A DNA stretch of 55,326 nt from an uncultured bacterium (GTDB lineage: Bacteria > Planctomycetota > UBA1135 > UBA2386), in contig CALCZA010000079.1 of assembly GCA_937906475.1 (NCBI GenBank), positions 1 through 55,326 on the forward strand. The letters run 5' to 3'. The translations under genes were made by a program, and so were the position numbers. The stretch's first letter is position 1. Every line of letters starts with the position of its first letter. The notes under the pieces were generated by a model, which did no database searches, was not told the origin of the DNA, and saw nothing but the letters and a program-made list of their open reading frames with translations. Below are positions 8,933 through 16,964 of this stretch, one piece after another.

Positions 8933-8950
8933 GCCGACTATATCGGCATG
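8930..8950 (-). promoter_or_regulatory. Hairpin enclosing the histidine kinase start codon
   Basis: CATGCCGA (8930-8937) and TCGGCATG (8943-8950) are perfect inverted repeats with a 5-base loop. Read on the minus strand, the distal arm ends in the ATG of the histidine kinase gene, so the start codon would be base-paired in the transcript. It lies in the 38-base gap between the amidase and kinase genes and could also be a weak terminator of the amidase transcript. Confidence 0.45.
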
Positions 8951-8970
8951 ACAAGGGGCTCAGCCGTGAC

Positions 8971-10086
8971 CTACTCGTCTTGTTCTTCGGCTAACGAAGC
9001 GCTCGCACTTCGTGCGCGGCGGCCACGCCCGGCTAGGCGGGCCTGCAGTTGCTTGGCTAACTGCTTGACGATCGGCTGCATACGGGGGCCTGGGCAGGCA
9101 GTGTTCTTGAAGTCGCTGTGGCAAAACAGTGCGTCGCCGCCAAAGCGGTATTGGCGCATCATCTGCATCACCAACTGCTCCATCGATTGCACCTGGGCGT
9201 TGGTCGGACCTTGGCCGTCCTGTTGCTGGCGCATGAAGTTGCCAAGCAGGCAGATGCCGATGTTGCCGATGTTGTTACTGCCGCTGGCATGGGCGCCTTG
9301 GTAGCGCAGTTCGCGGCCTTCCCAGATGCGGCCTGACGGGTCGATTAGGAAGTGGTAGCCAATGTCGCCGTAATCACGGTTCTGCATGTGCTCCCGCTGA
9401 ATCTTGCCGATCTGGGCGGCCGCAGCACGAGGTCGTGTGTCGCGGAAATACATCGCCGAGTGGTGGATGGTGATGCGTCGCGGCTGCTGCATGCGATCGA
9501 GGTTGCTCCGGTTCGGCGCTAGCGGTTGCCACGAGTTGCGTGGTTCGATGGCAACTTGGCCCCAGACTGGTCCACGCGACGGCGTCGGCGACAATACGGC
9601 GGGCAACAGGCGTCGTTGCAGTTCGGGATCGAGAGCTAGGTCGCGGGCGCGTCTGCGGTCGTAGTTGCCGCGCTTGTTGTCTCCTTGTATGCGGAACGCT
9701 TCGGCACGTAGGTAGCGAGCGAACGACTCGTCGTTGGCTGATGGTTTGTTAGCTGCGTAGAGAACCTGCGCCGATGTGCCGAGCGCAGTTTGCGGTTGCT
9801 GGAGTTGCAGTTCGAGCCATGAGCGGCGCAGCAATGCCGGAGTCGCGCGCGCGTTGGCGAGATGCTGCACTTCGATTTCCGGCGCAAGTTGGCCCTTGGC
9901 GAAGATCGAACGCGACGAAACCGTGGTTGGCTCGGAGTAGGTCGGCCAGGATTGGCGCGCGGTGCTCAGGCAGCCTGCCAGGGTCAGCATTAGCAGCAGT
10001 AGCGCGCTGTAGGTTGTCGGGCGGTGCGCAAGGACCTCAGGCTTACCTGCACTGGACTTACAAGCACTGGGCTTTACCCCGTGCAT
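8971..10086 (-). CDS. Lipoprotein N-acetylmuramoyl-L-alanine amidase (Amidase_2/PGRP fold)
   Basis: A probable zinc amidase that cleaves the amide bond between N-acetylmuramic acid and the stem peptide of peptidoglycan. The frame is open to 10248, but the ATG at 10086 is preferred because it gives a lipoprotein signal ending in LTLAGC (lipid Cys39). The longer version would put some 90 residues before the lipobox. The catalytic domain fills the C-terminal half: ITIHHSA supplies the first zinc His, DIGYHFLIDPSGRIWEGR is the core PGRP motif, GAHA follows, and CHSDFKNTACPGP contains the last His and Cys zinc ligands. The part between the lipobox and the domain is helical and may be TPR-like. It lies 38 bases upstream of the histidine kinase gene on the same strand. 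Confidence 0.9.
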   Translation of the reverse strand: MHGVKPSACKSSAGKPEVLAHRPTTYSALLLLMLTLAGCLSTARQSWPTYSEPTTVSSRSIFAKGQLAPEIEVQHLANARATPALLRRSWLELQLQQPQTALGTSAQVLYAANKPSANDESFARYLRAEAFRIQGDNKRGNYDRRRARDLALDPELQRRLLPAVLSPTPSRGPVWGQVAIEPRNSWQPLAPNRSNLDRMQQPRRITIHHSAMYFRDTRPRAAAAQIGKIQREHMQNRDYGDIGYHFLIDPSGRIWEGRELRYQGAHASGSNNIGNIGICLLGNFMRQQQDGQGPTNAQVQSMEQLVMQMMRQYRFGGDALFCHSDFKNTACPGPRMQPIVKQLAKQLQARLAGRGRRARSASASLAEEQDE

Positions 10087-10299
10087 CAATCTTCGTTCGG
10101 GACTCGTGTCTGCTTGCGAGTCGTTACGCGTGTCCTGCCATTCCATTCGGAATTGTCGGTTGATCACTAGCCCGCCCTCCAGCGAACGATGACATCGGGG
10201 TTTCCGGGTCATTCGCCGCCGCACCACAGAGGCTATCGGGTGCCGCAACCTGGTGCCACAGTGAGTTTGATCCGGGATTTAGTCGCCCCGGTATCCTGC

Positions 10300-10316
10300 C
10301 GGGACTCGGAGTCCCG
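10300..10316. promoter_or_regulatory. Short hairpin in the divergent gap before the RsbW-like gene
   Basis: CGGGACT (10300-10306) and AGTCCCG (10310-10316) form a 7-bp stem with a 3-base loop. It lies in the gap between the leftward amidase gene and the rightward RsbW-like gene. A strong Shine-Dalgarno-like AGGAGG follows at 10330-10335, but it is more than 20 bases from the nearest ATG (10359), so its use is unclear. The hairpin may be a regulator site or leader structure. Position is the only evidence. Confidence 0.3.
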
Positions 10317-10358
10317 ATTGTGCAGGTTTAGGAGGTGCGGCCGGGCAGCCGATAAGCC

Positions 10359-10823
10359 ATGTGCACCCGCCAATTGCCCATGTTTGCACAGGCTTCCATC
10401 AAACTTCTTGGTCCGATGGACCATCTCCGCCTCGTCTGGCAGACAGGTGAGACTTTGCTCGACTCCGTCGTCTTCGACGAAGATCCAGAAGGGACTCGCT
10501 ACAACGTCCTGCTGGCTCTTCAAGAGATGGTGACCAACGTTCTTCGGCACGGTTACCAGCTTGATGAGGAGAAGCCGGTCGAAGTCGTTTTCGAGCTTAC
10601 GGATGACCAGTTGCAGGTCGAAGTCCGTGATCAAGGCCCTGCCTTCGATCCGCTCTCCTATGAATTGGACGAGGCTGACTTTGGCCGCGATATGCCAACC
10701 GAGGTGGGTGGCTTTGGGATTCCCATCGCGCGGATGGTCATGGACGAGGTGCAATACCAACGCGTCGACGGGTGGAACTGCCTGCGCATGACTAAGTGTG
10801 TTCGCGTGATTGTGAACACCTAA
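10359..10823 (+). CDS. RsbW/SpoIIAB-like anti-sigma factor ATPase domain protein
   Basis: A GHKL-type ATPase domain of 154 residues. The N box reads ALQEMVTNVLRHGY and the G1 box DQGPAFDP, followed by GGFGIPIARMVMDEV as the G2-like segment. This is the pattern of RsbW/SpoIIAB kinases, which bind a sigma factor or other partner and phosphorylate an STAS-domain antagonist. ATG at 10380 is an alternative start, since the conserved part begins after it. The gene is followed 7 bases later by an RsbU-like phosphatase and then a CheY-like receiver, all in one operon. No STAS-domain gene is visible in the window, so the third partner must lie elsewhere or the system works differently. Confidence 0.88.
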   Translation: MCTRQLPMFAQASIKLLGPMDHLRLVWQTGETLLDSVVFDEDPEGTRYNVLLALQEMVTNVLRHGYQLDEEKPVEVVFELTDDQLQVEVRDQGPAFDPLSYELDEADFGRDMPTEVGGFGIPIARMVMDEVQYQRVDGWNCLRMTKCVRVIVNT

Positions 10824-10830
10824 GGACATC

Positions 10831-12414
10831 GTGCCGATTCATCCCGATTCTAATGCACTGCTGAAGGCTATCCCTCTCGTTCTCGAGGGTGTCTCTGTGG
10901 ATGTGTTCGATGTTGACGGTTCTAGTGCCGTTAGCTTCGGTCAAAGGAAGGGCGACGCAGAGCAAGTTCGTATCAATGTTCCGAGTGGCGAATTGGTCGC
11001 TTCGATCGGTCCCGAAGACCCGTCGCTCGAATTGGTTCGCGCGCTGTTGACCACCATCGCCGAGCGCGAGCGGTTGGAAAGCGACATGGAGAGCATGAAC
11101 GGCAGCGCGCTGCGTCTGCTCGAACAAGTCTCTATGATGGGCGAGGCCCTGCCGCGGCTGTCCGCTGGCGGCGATGACGCCGAGATTGCCGCGCTAGGTT
11201 CGCGTGCCTGTCACCGCGCTGCGAGTGTGCAGCGCGTCGTTTACCTGGCGGGCGATCCACAGAAAGAATACTGCGATGTGGTCATTCATGATGCTGGGGA
11301 GTCCGGCCGCCGCCTCGTCGACTGCGGGGTTGAATTGGATCCCATTCAGCCGGTCACTGGTCTGCTGCAGGAGATCCTGTCAGCGGATGGGGTCTTGCTA
11401 CGAACTGTTCCCGATGGCGAAAACCTCGGTGAGGCAGGCTCGGTCGAGAACATGGCCGAACGGCAGGTCCTCGGTGTGCCCGTTACCTACGGTTCTGGCG
11501 AGAAGCGTGTCATCCTGGGTGCGCTGATTCTGATTGATCGCGCCAGAACGATGGCCGACGAAGACGATTCGTGCGAAGCCCTGCTCGGCAACGCCGAGTG
11601 TGAGGTCGCCGAATCTTTCGCCGCCATGCTCGGTGCTGTTCTCGGTGCGCGCAAGGTTGCCGAACTAGGTAAGGAACTCGCGATGGCCCAGACCATCCAA
11701 CAGCAGATTCTGCCCGAAGGGCCGGTCGTGCTGGATGGCTTCGAGGTCGCTGCCGATTACTTTGCCTGCGGTGCCGTTGGCGGGGATTACTACGACTACC
11801 TACCATTGTCGGACGGTCGCACGATGGTCGTCGTTGCCGACGTCTCCGGTCACAACCTTGCTTCCGGCATGATCATGGTCGGCGCGCGCGCCATGTTGCG
11901 CACGATGGCGCTGGTGCACGATGCACCCGAACAGGTGTTTACGCGTGTCGGCGAACTGATGTATCAGGACCTGACTCGGACCGAACGATTCCTGACGGCC
12001 GCTGCAGTTGCATTGCAACCTAACGGCCGCACCGTCGACTACGTCAGTGCTGGCCATAACGATCTGATGATCTACCATGCCGCCAGCGACTCGGTCGAAC
12101 GGCTCGAGAGTGAAGACGTCATTCTCGGCTTCTTGCCCAAGGAGAAATACAGCGCTCGCCAATTGTTGCTGGAGCCGGGGGATTGCATCCTGCTCTACAC
12201 GGATGGCATTCCCGAGGCGACGGATCAGGTCGGTGAGATGTACGGTGAAGACCGGCTCTCGCAACTGTTCGCCCAACTCGCACCCAATCACTCTGCGCAA
12301 CGCATCCTTAACGGCATCATGCAGGAACTCGACGTGTTCCGACGTGGCCAGACGGGCACCGATGACGTGACCGCGGTAGTGATCCGTTGCATAGACGAAG
12401 GACGTAAGCGATGA
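10831..12414 (+). CDS. RsbU/SpoIIE-like PP2C-family serine phosphatase
   Basis: A 527-residue protein starting at a GTG, with AAGGA 5 bases upstream. The C-terminal 240 residues form a SpoIIE-type PP2C domain: GGDYYDYLPL and VVVADVSGHNLAS carry the metal-binding Asp residues, followed by YVSAGHNDLM, LLLYTDG-like ILLYTDGIPEA, and TDDVTAVVI near the end. In front of it a helix (about residues 270-295, LGKELAMAQTIQQQILPE) is the usual linker of RsbU phosphatases, preceded by a GAF-like region (about 110-270) that may bind a ligand. It is expected to dephosphorylate an STAS-domain antagonist and so release the RsbW-like partner. Its stop overlaps the start of the receiver gene by ATGA. Confidence 0.92.
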   Translation: MPIHPDSNALLKAIPLVLEGVSVDVFDVDGSSAVSFGQRKGDAEQVRINVPSGELVASIGPEDPSLELVRALLTTIAERERLESDMESMNGSALRLLEQVSMMGEALPRLSAGGDDAEIAALGSRACHRAASVQRVVYLAGDPQKEYCDVVIHDAGESGRRLVDCGVELDPIQPVTGLLQEILSADGVLLRTVPDGENLGEAGSVENMAERQVLGVPVTYGSGEKRVILGALILIDRARTMADEDDSCEALLGNAECEVAESFAAMLGAVLGARKVAELGKELAMAQTIQQQILPEGPVVLDGFEVAADYFACGAVGGDYYDYLPLSDGRTMVVVADVSGHNLASGMIMVGARAMLRTMALVHDAPEQVFTRVGELMYQDLTRTERFLTAAAVALQPNGRTVDYVSAGHNDLMIYHAASDSVERLESEDVILGFLPKEKYSARQLLLEPGDCILLYTDGIPEATDQVGEMYGEDRLSQLFAQLAPNHSAQRILNGIMQELDVFRRGQTGTDDVTAVVIRCIDEGRKR

Positions 12415-12782
12415 GTCAGCATAAGATTTTGGTCGTCGACGACGAGCCGTTCATCTGTCGATCGTTGACCTTCGTGCTGAAGAAGGGCAACTACGAGGTT
12501 CTGGAGGCGCGCAACGGTGAAGAAGCGCTCGCTGCCATCCGAGAGCACAGGCCTGACTTGGTGTTCCTCGACGTAATGATGCCAAAGATGGATGGCTTCC
12601 AGGTGACAGAGGAAGTGCGCGCCGACTCGACGCTCGACGGCATCAAGATCATCTTGTTGACGGCGAAGGGTCAGGAATGTGATCGCGAGGTCGGCAAGAC
12701 GGCTGGTGCAAACGCCTACATGACCAAGCCGTTTAGCCCGTCGAAGATCCTCGATCGCGCCCGCGAGATTCTGGGTAGCTAG
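12411..12782 (+). CDS. CheY-like single-domain response regulator
   Basis: A stand-alone 123-residue receiver domain. Asp10 and Asp11 (VVDDE), phospho-acceptor Asp54 (VFLDVMMPKMDGF), the Thr of LLTAKG and Lys106 (TKPF) are all in place, so it should be phosphorylated by a histidine kinase. It has no output domain and must act by protein contact. Its ATG overlaps the stop of the SpoIIE-like phosphatase gene, so it is translated with it. A natural idea is that it gates the partner-switching pair encoded upstream, but no kinase gene is in this operon. The nearest one, at 7709-8932, is on the other strand with its own regulator. Confidence 0.95.
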   Translation: MSQHKILVVDDEPFICRSLTFVLKKGNYEVLEARNGEEALAAIREHRPDLVFLDVMMPKMDGFQVTEEVRADSTLDGIKIILLTAKGQECDREVGKTAGANAYMTKPFSPSKILDRAREILGS

Positions 12783-13216
12783 AGGGAGTTGCGAGGTCGC
12801 AGGGTAAAGGGCTGCTGGTGGCGGTCGATGCTTACTCCATAGCATTTGATGGCAGCGTCGGGCCCGTGCTATCCGGAAACTCGATCGCGCTTCGCTAGCA
12901 AGAGTTGCGCCGACCGCTCGAATGCCGGCCAGGCGGCGACACTATTTGGTCACCGACGAGTCCTGAGTGACCAATTCGATGCCAACCAGGCTCGGCCGAG
13001 TTTCCGGACAGCACGAGCTTGGCACCAGCGCCGTCGGCGACCGGCCGGGAACTGCTTGGTTGCTAGCTGCACCAGGTGGAATGACGCGGGGAGTGATTCT
13101 CAGAAAAGCAGTAAGGCGATCGCTCTGACTAGCAAACTTGTGGAGTTCGAGGGCAGCGGTCTGTTGTCGCGCGCCCATTTGCTCGCTTTCTCATTTGCTT
13201 GGAGGCAAATCACGTA
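12783..13216. other. Non-coding gap with imperfect inverted and direct repeats
   Basis: No convincing gene lies in these 434 bases. The open frames here have no recognisable family or initiation signal. The gap holds a long-range inverted repeat (12865-12883 with 12997-13015, 18 of 19 matching), a nested 8-bp inverted repeat TTGGTCAC/GTGACCAA (12946-12953, 12967-12974), and a loose direct repeat (TCGAATGCCGGCCAGGC and TTCGATGCCAACCAGGC). GGAGG at 13201-13205 is the likely ribosome binding site of the next gene. Confidence 0.6.
12865..13015. repeat. Long-range inverted repeat with nested stem
   Basis: CGTGCTATCCGGAAACTCG at 12865-12883 is the reverse complement of 12997-13015 except for one base. 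The 113 bases between contain the TTGGTCAC/GTGACCAA stem. Together they could fold into a branched RNA or DNA structure of about 150 bases, between the receiver gene and the lipoprotein gene. It may be a small palindromic element, a structured leader or a terminator. The sequence alone does not decide. Confidence 0.5.
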
Positions 13217-14509
13217 ATGGATTCCTATCAACCCAAGAAGGCGGCCTGGTTGGCTGCTGTTGCTGCTTCTCTGCTTCTGCTCGGATCCTGCGGCGGCAGC
13301 GGCGGCAGCGACCGGCCAGACCCTACAGCGGAGGAAGTTGCCGCGGCGCTCAACGATGCGCTGGTGCTGCCCCCTGGATCGTTCACGCTGACGGACCCCG
13401 AAACAGACCCGAGCGTCGAATTGACCTCGACCTCGACTGCGGCGCCGAACGGTTCGCTCGCGCCGGGTAGCCAAGCATCGCTGAGCATAGGCTTCACGGC
13501 CGCCGGCAGCAGCAACGTTACCGGCGCGGCGATCGGCTTCGGCACTGCCACCACTCCACCGACCAAAATCATGGCCGTGCCCGTGGACACCAATGGGGCC
13601 ACATCGGGCGTCCTTGACTTCGACTTCGGCGTCGACCTGAGCATGTGCGACAATCTGTCGACAATCTGTCACGACATTCGTTGCTACGAGTATGCGGTCA
13701 TCGATGGCCAGAAAGTCACCGCGGCCAACATCAACGAAATCGCGCTTGCTTGCGGTGGGTGTGACGAGCCGAGCTGCCAGACGCTGTTGACGAACTGTCC
13801 TACGGGTGGTGTCGACATCACGGGCGACTGGGATATCAGCACGACCGTATCCCAAGTGTCGGCAGCTTGTGAGCAGGAGTTGGGCGAGACCAATCAATAC
13901 GTGGCAACTGTTAGCCAGGTTGGCAATGTCGTCACGGTCTCAGGAGCGGGCGTGACGCTGTCCGGCACGTTGTCCGCGGGGAACCTAAATCTCATGGGCA
14001 GCTACCCTGAAGATGGGGGGACGACGACAGTGATCTCCACCAGTCTCGTATTCACTGAGACTACCTTCTCCGGCGAGAGCAACTGGTCTTGGACTGATGG
14101 TCAAATCAGCTGCACTGGGACAAACACTTGGACGGGAACTCGAGTGGGTGGCGGCAATCCGTCGGGCGGTGGTGGCGGCACCAGTAGCACGGTCTTGGCC
14201 ATCCTTGCGTATGCGACCGACACCGCCTCGGAACTGCACATCATCGATCCAACCGGGTTTGACCATTACGTGGGAGGACCGACGGGGACCGGAGCCGAGT
14301 TGAACCCCAATGGTGGTTCTGTGGCAAACACTGAGAGTTGGAACCTCTATCTAACGGGAACCTATCAGGTGTACATCGTCAATCAGACGAGCGGCAACAT
14401 GATCTATGCCGTCACTGCGTCCTCACTCTCAACCCCTGGAGCGCTCCTAGAGGAATCCGGCATCGAGTCCGGTTCGCAGACCCCGACCTGGTCGTTCACC
14501 GTCAACTGA
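13217..14509 (+). CDS. Putative surface lipoprotein with Cys-rich segment and Gly-rich linker
   Basis: A lipoprotein of about 430 residues and unknown function. The ATG at 13217 is chosen because GGAGG lies 11 bases upstream and the product starts with a short lipoprotein signal ending LLLLGSCGG. After the lipid Cys comes a Ser/Thr/Gly-rich beta-strand-like region. A cysteine cluster follows, encoded at about 13640-13800 (MCDNLSTICHDIRC, then CGGCDEPSC and LLTNCP), which in an exported protein suggests disulfides or a metal site. A further beta-rich domain follows, then a Gly-rich linker (GGGNPSGGGGGTSS) and a final domain of about 100 residues. I recognise no family. It is the first of three consecutive envelope-protein genes on this strand and may share a transcript with the next gene, which starts 37 bases downstream. 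Confidence 0.75.
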   Translation: MDSYQPKKAAWLAAVAASLLLLGSCGGSGGSDRPDPTAEEVAAALNDALVLPPGSFTLTDPETDPSVELTSTSTAAPNGSLAPGSQASLSIGFTAAGSSNVTGAAIGFGTATTPPTKIMAVPVDTNGATSGVLDFDFGVDLSMCDNLSTICHDIRCYEYAVIDGQKVTAANINEIALACGGCDEPSCQTLLTNCPTGGVDITGDWDISTTVSQVSAACEQELGETNQYVATVSQVGNVVTVSGAGVTLSGTLSAGNLNLMGSYPEDGGTTTVISTSLVFTETTFSGESNWSWTDGQISCTGTNTWTGTRVGGGNPSGGGGGTSSTVLAILAYATDTASELHIIDPTGFDHYVGGPTGTGAELNPNGGSVANTESWNLYLTGTYQVYIVNQTSGNMIYAVTASSLSTPGALLEESGIESGSQTPTWSFTVN

Positions 14510-14546
14510 ATCCGCGCTGGCCGATCGAAAGAAGGAGAGCTTTGTC

Positions 14547-16964
14547 ATGTCCTGGCGTTATCTAGCAGTCTTCATTTTGCTTCTGGCTGGTTTCGGCCTG
14601 TTCCTCTTCCCTTTCGGGTCGGTGACGCTGCCCGCTGGCGAAGCCTATTCGGTAGACGATGTCGCGGTAACGCAGCCTCGTGCTGTGCGCTCGACCGGGA
14701 TCCTGTCGAGTGCGGCCAAGACGGTTGATTCGTCGACCGTTGTCGCTGCCGACAGCCACACGCCTTCTATCGTGGGCCTCGTTTTGGGGTCGGACGATCA
14801 GCCTGTCGCAGGCGCCGCGATCCGCTATGGTTCGTCGGCGGCAGTCTTCAGCGATGAAGGCGGCAACTTCGCGCTTCAGGCGAGTAAGCCACAAACGCTC
14901 TTGTCGGTGTCTGCCGCAGGAATGGCCGCGAGCGCGGTGTCTGGCATTGCTCCTGGGGCCGAGGTCGTCGTCAAGATGACGGCGGAGGCGCGGTTGCGCG
15001 GTTACGTGCTGTGTGAGCAGACCGGCCGCCCTGTCGGCAAGGGATGGGTCGAGGCGAAGTGGGGTGGGGTGGCGCGCCGCACTGCGACCGGCGAGGACGG
15101 CTCGTTCATGCTGGATGGACTGTCGACCGGTCAGGTTCTGCTGTTGGCTGGTGGCATGGGGTACGAGACCCACCGGCATTCTGGCTACTTCCTCACCACG
15201 AATGACAACTCGGCCACGCTGCGTCTGGCGCCCGCTGGCTTGATTCGGGGGCGGGTCGTGTCGCAGATGACCGGTGCCGCCCTCGTTGGTGCTGAGGTGG
15301 AGTATGTGCCCACGACGAGCTTGCCCGACTTCGTTCGATCTGTGCAAACGGACGGCAGCGGTCGGTTCGAGTTCCTCGCCGCGGGCGTTACCGGTGCAAG
15401 CCTTCGAGTTGCCGCTGAGGGCCATGGCCCGCTGCGGCATTCGCTTGCGCCGGGTGACCGCGACCGCGACCTTGCGCTGCAGCTCGGCGCTAGCCCATCG
15501 CCGCTGCAGGTGTTCGTCGTCCAAGATGGCCAGCCGAAATCCGGTGTGGCGGTCGTGAGCGATCAGGGTGGCGTCGAGAGGCGGTCCCTGACGGATCGGG
15601 ACGGTCAAGTCATGTTCGACTTGCCTAACACTTCGCCGGTAAAGCTCTCGTGTCACACCAACGATGCGTCGGCGTCCGTTTCTTGGCTGCCCGAGCGCGG
15701 TTTGCGTGCCACACTCACACTCCAGCATTGCGCGGCGGTCGATGTGCACACCGAGGCTCTCGCGCTAATCGGGCAGCCCGTATCTGTTGAGTGTCGAGAA
15801 GGAGTGCGTCATGGTCTAATCGATGTCCACGGGCGCTGCCGATTCGCCCAACTGCCGACTGGTCATGTGATCGTGCTGCTTGGCACCGATCGACTCGTCG
15901 TCGCGCAACTCATGCTGCACGGAGGGGCCGAAGAGTCGGTCAATCTCTCCGGGGAGCAGGTGACCAGAGTTCCACTGCAGGTCGTCGATCCATCTGGAGT
16001 GCCAATACCTGGCGCGAGATGGGCCTCACGTCAGATCGGTCATGCGCGTGTCGGCTCTTCCCAGGGCTTCGTCGACCGTGAGGGGCGAGGTGAGGTAGCG
16101 GTCCTCGGTCAATGCACGCTGACCGTGTCTCGCCAGGGGTATCGGCCGGGTGAGATCCAGATCGACCCCTTTGCAGGAAGCGGAGCTGTCATGAGGGTCG
16201 AGCTTACAGCCGAGCATCGGCTCTCGGGCCGCGTCACCGATGCAGCGACCCAGACGGCTATCAGTGAGTTCGTCGTGACGTGCCTGCCGGGCAAGACCGA
16301 GTATTCGTTCTCGTCACCGTCCGGTGTGTTCGAGATCGACGCATCCGGTGTTGCGTCCATCTCGGTGCGCGCACCCGGCTGGCGCACCTCTTCTGCGAGC
16401 CCGGCTGCAAATGAGCCGATGAATCTCGAACTCAAGCGCGAGGGCGGCATCTTCGGGCGCGTTCTCGGTCCGGAAGGCACGGGGATCGGTTCCGTTATGG
16501 TGCAGTTGCGCCCCGTGTCCAGTGGCTTCGCACCGGCTTCGGTGCAAACGCGAGCAGATGGTTCGTATGGCTTCGCAGGCTTGCGGCCGGATCTGTATCG
16601 GCTGATTGTTGCGGTCGGCGGAGAAGAACTGGTGTCGACCGATGTCGTGGTAGACGGCGCAGAGAGTCGATTGGAGCGCACGCTCCGAGTTGCCCAACTG
16701 CCGTGCGTGCATGTCATGGTTTACGATGAGGAGGTTGGCCCAGCGAGCGGCGCGGCAGTCGTATTCGAATCCAATACACTGAATGGTGTGCGTCGACGCA
16801 CCGTTAGCACAGATGCAGACGGGTATGCCTGCGTGCGGGACTTTCTGCCTGGTGTCTACGTGATCAAGTCGAGGCAGCGGGCTCGAGCCGCTCTGCAGGT
16901 CGTCACAATCCGCTTAGGTGAGGAAGAGCCGCTGATCGAACTCACTCTGCAAGATGCGCGTTAG
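14547..16964 (+). CDS. Membrane-anchored multi-domain carboxypeptidase-regulatory-like protein
   Basis: An 805-residue protein with an N-terminal transmembrane anchor (residues 3-22, WRYLAVFILLLAGFGLFLF). The rest is predicted to lie outside the cytoplasm. It is a chain of about seven Ig-like CarboxypepD_reg or transthyretin-like repeats, recognisable by recurring strands such as VAGAAIRYGS, GRVVSQMTGAALVGAEV, LSGRVTDAATQTAI and IFGRVLGPEGTGIGSV, each followed by a D-G-x-F/Y-x-F/L turn (for example GSYGFAGL). Such repeats are structural and may bind carbohydrate or protein partners. No catalytic domain is visible. AAGGAGAG at 14531-14538 is a good ribosome binding site. The 3' end overlaps the next open frame by 11 bases. 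Architecture and context point to an envelope scaffold or adhesion role. Confidence 0.82.
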   Translation: MSWRYLAVFILLLAGFGLFLFPFGSVTLPAGEAYSVDDVAVTQPRAVRSTGILSSAAKTVDSSTVVAADSHTPSIVGLVLGSDDQPVAGAAIRYGSSAAVFSDEGGNFALQASKPQTLLSVSAAGMAASAVSGIAPGAEVVVKMTAEARLRGYVLCEQTGRPVGKGWVEAKWGGVARRTATGEDGSFMLDGLSTGQVLLLAGGMGYETHRHSGYFLTTNDNSATLRLAPAGLIRGRVVSQMTGAALVGAEVEYVPTTSLPDFVRSVQTDGSGRFEFLAAGVTGASLRVAAEGHGPLRHSLAPGDRDRDLALQLGASPSPLQVFVVQDGQPKSGVAVVSDQGGVERRSLTDRDGQVMFDLPNTSPVKLSCHTNDASASVSWLPERGLRATLTLQHCAAVDVHTEALALIGQPVSVECREGVRHGLIDVHGRCRFAQLPTGHVIVLLGTDRLVVAQLMLHGGAEESVNLSGEQVTRVPLQVVDPSGVPIPGARWASRQIGHARVGSSQGFVDREGRGEVAVLGQCTLTVSRQGYRPGEIQIDPFAGSGAVMRVELTAEHRLSGRVTDAATQTAISEFVVTCLPGKTEYSFSSPSGVFEIDASGVASISVRAPGWRTSSASPAANEPMNLELKREGGIFGRVLGPEGTGIGSVMVQLRPVSSGFAPASVQTRADGSYGFAGLRPDLYRLIVAVGGEELVSTDVVVDGAESRLERTLRVAQLPCVHVMVYDEEVGPASGAAVVFESNTLNGVRRRTVSTDADGYACVRDFLPGVYVIKSRQRARAALQVVTIRLGEEEPLIELTLQDAR

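Noticed and set aside
10335..10337. GTG at the AGGAGG sequence as start of the RsbW-like gene
   Set aside because: It is in frame but overlaps the Shine-Dalgarno-like sequence itself and would add eight residues with no family support.
12846..13217. 123-residue open frame in the gap before the lipoprotein gene
   Set aside because: Its product has no recognisable pattern, it lacks a ribosome binding site, and it covers the GGAGG that serves the lipoprotein gene at 13217. The region shows repeats rather than coding character.
13217..14509. PEP-CTERM-type sorting signal on the Cys-rich lipoprotein
   Set aside because: The C-terminus (SQTPTWSFTVN) has neither a PEP motif nor a following helix and basic tail, so a link with the exosortase-type locus is not supported.
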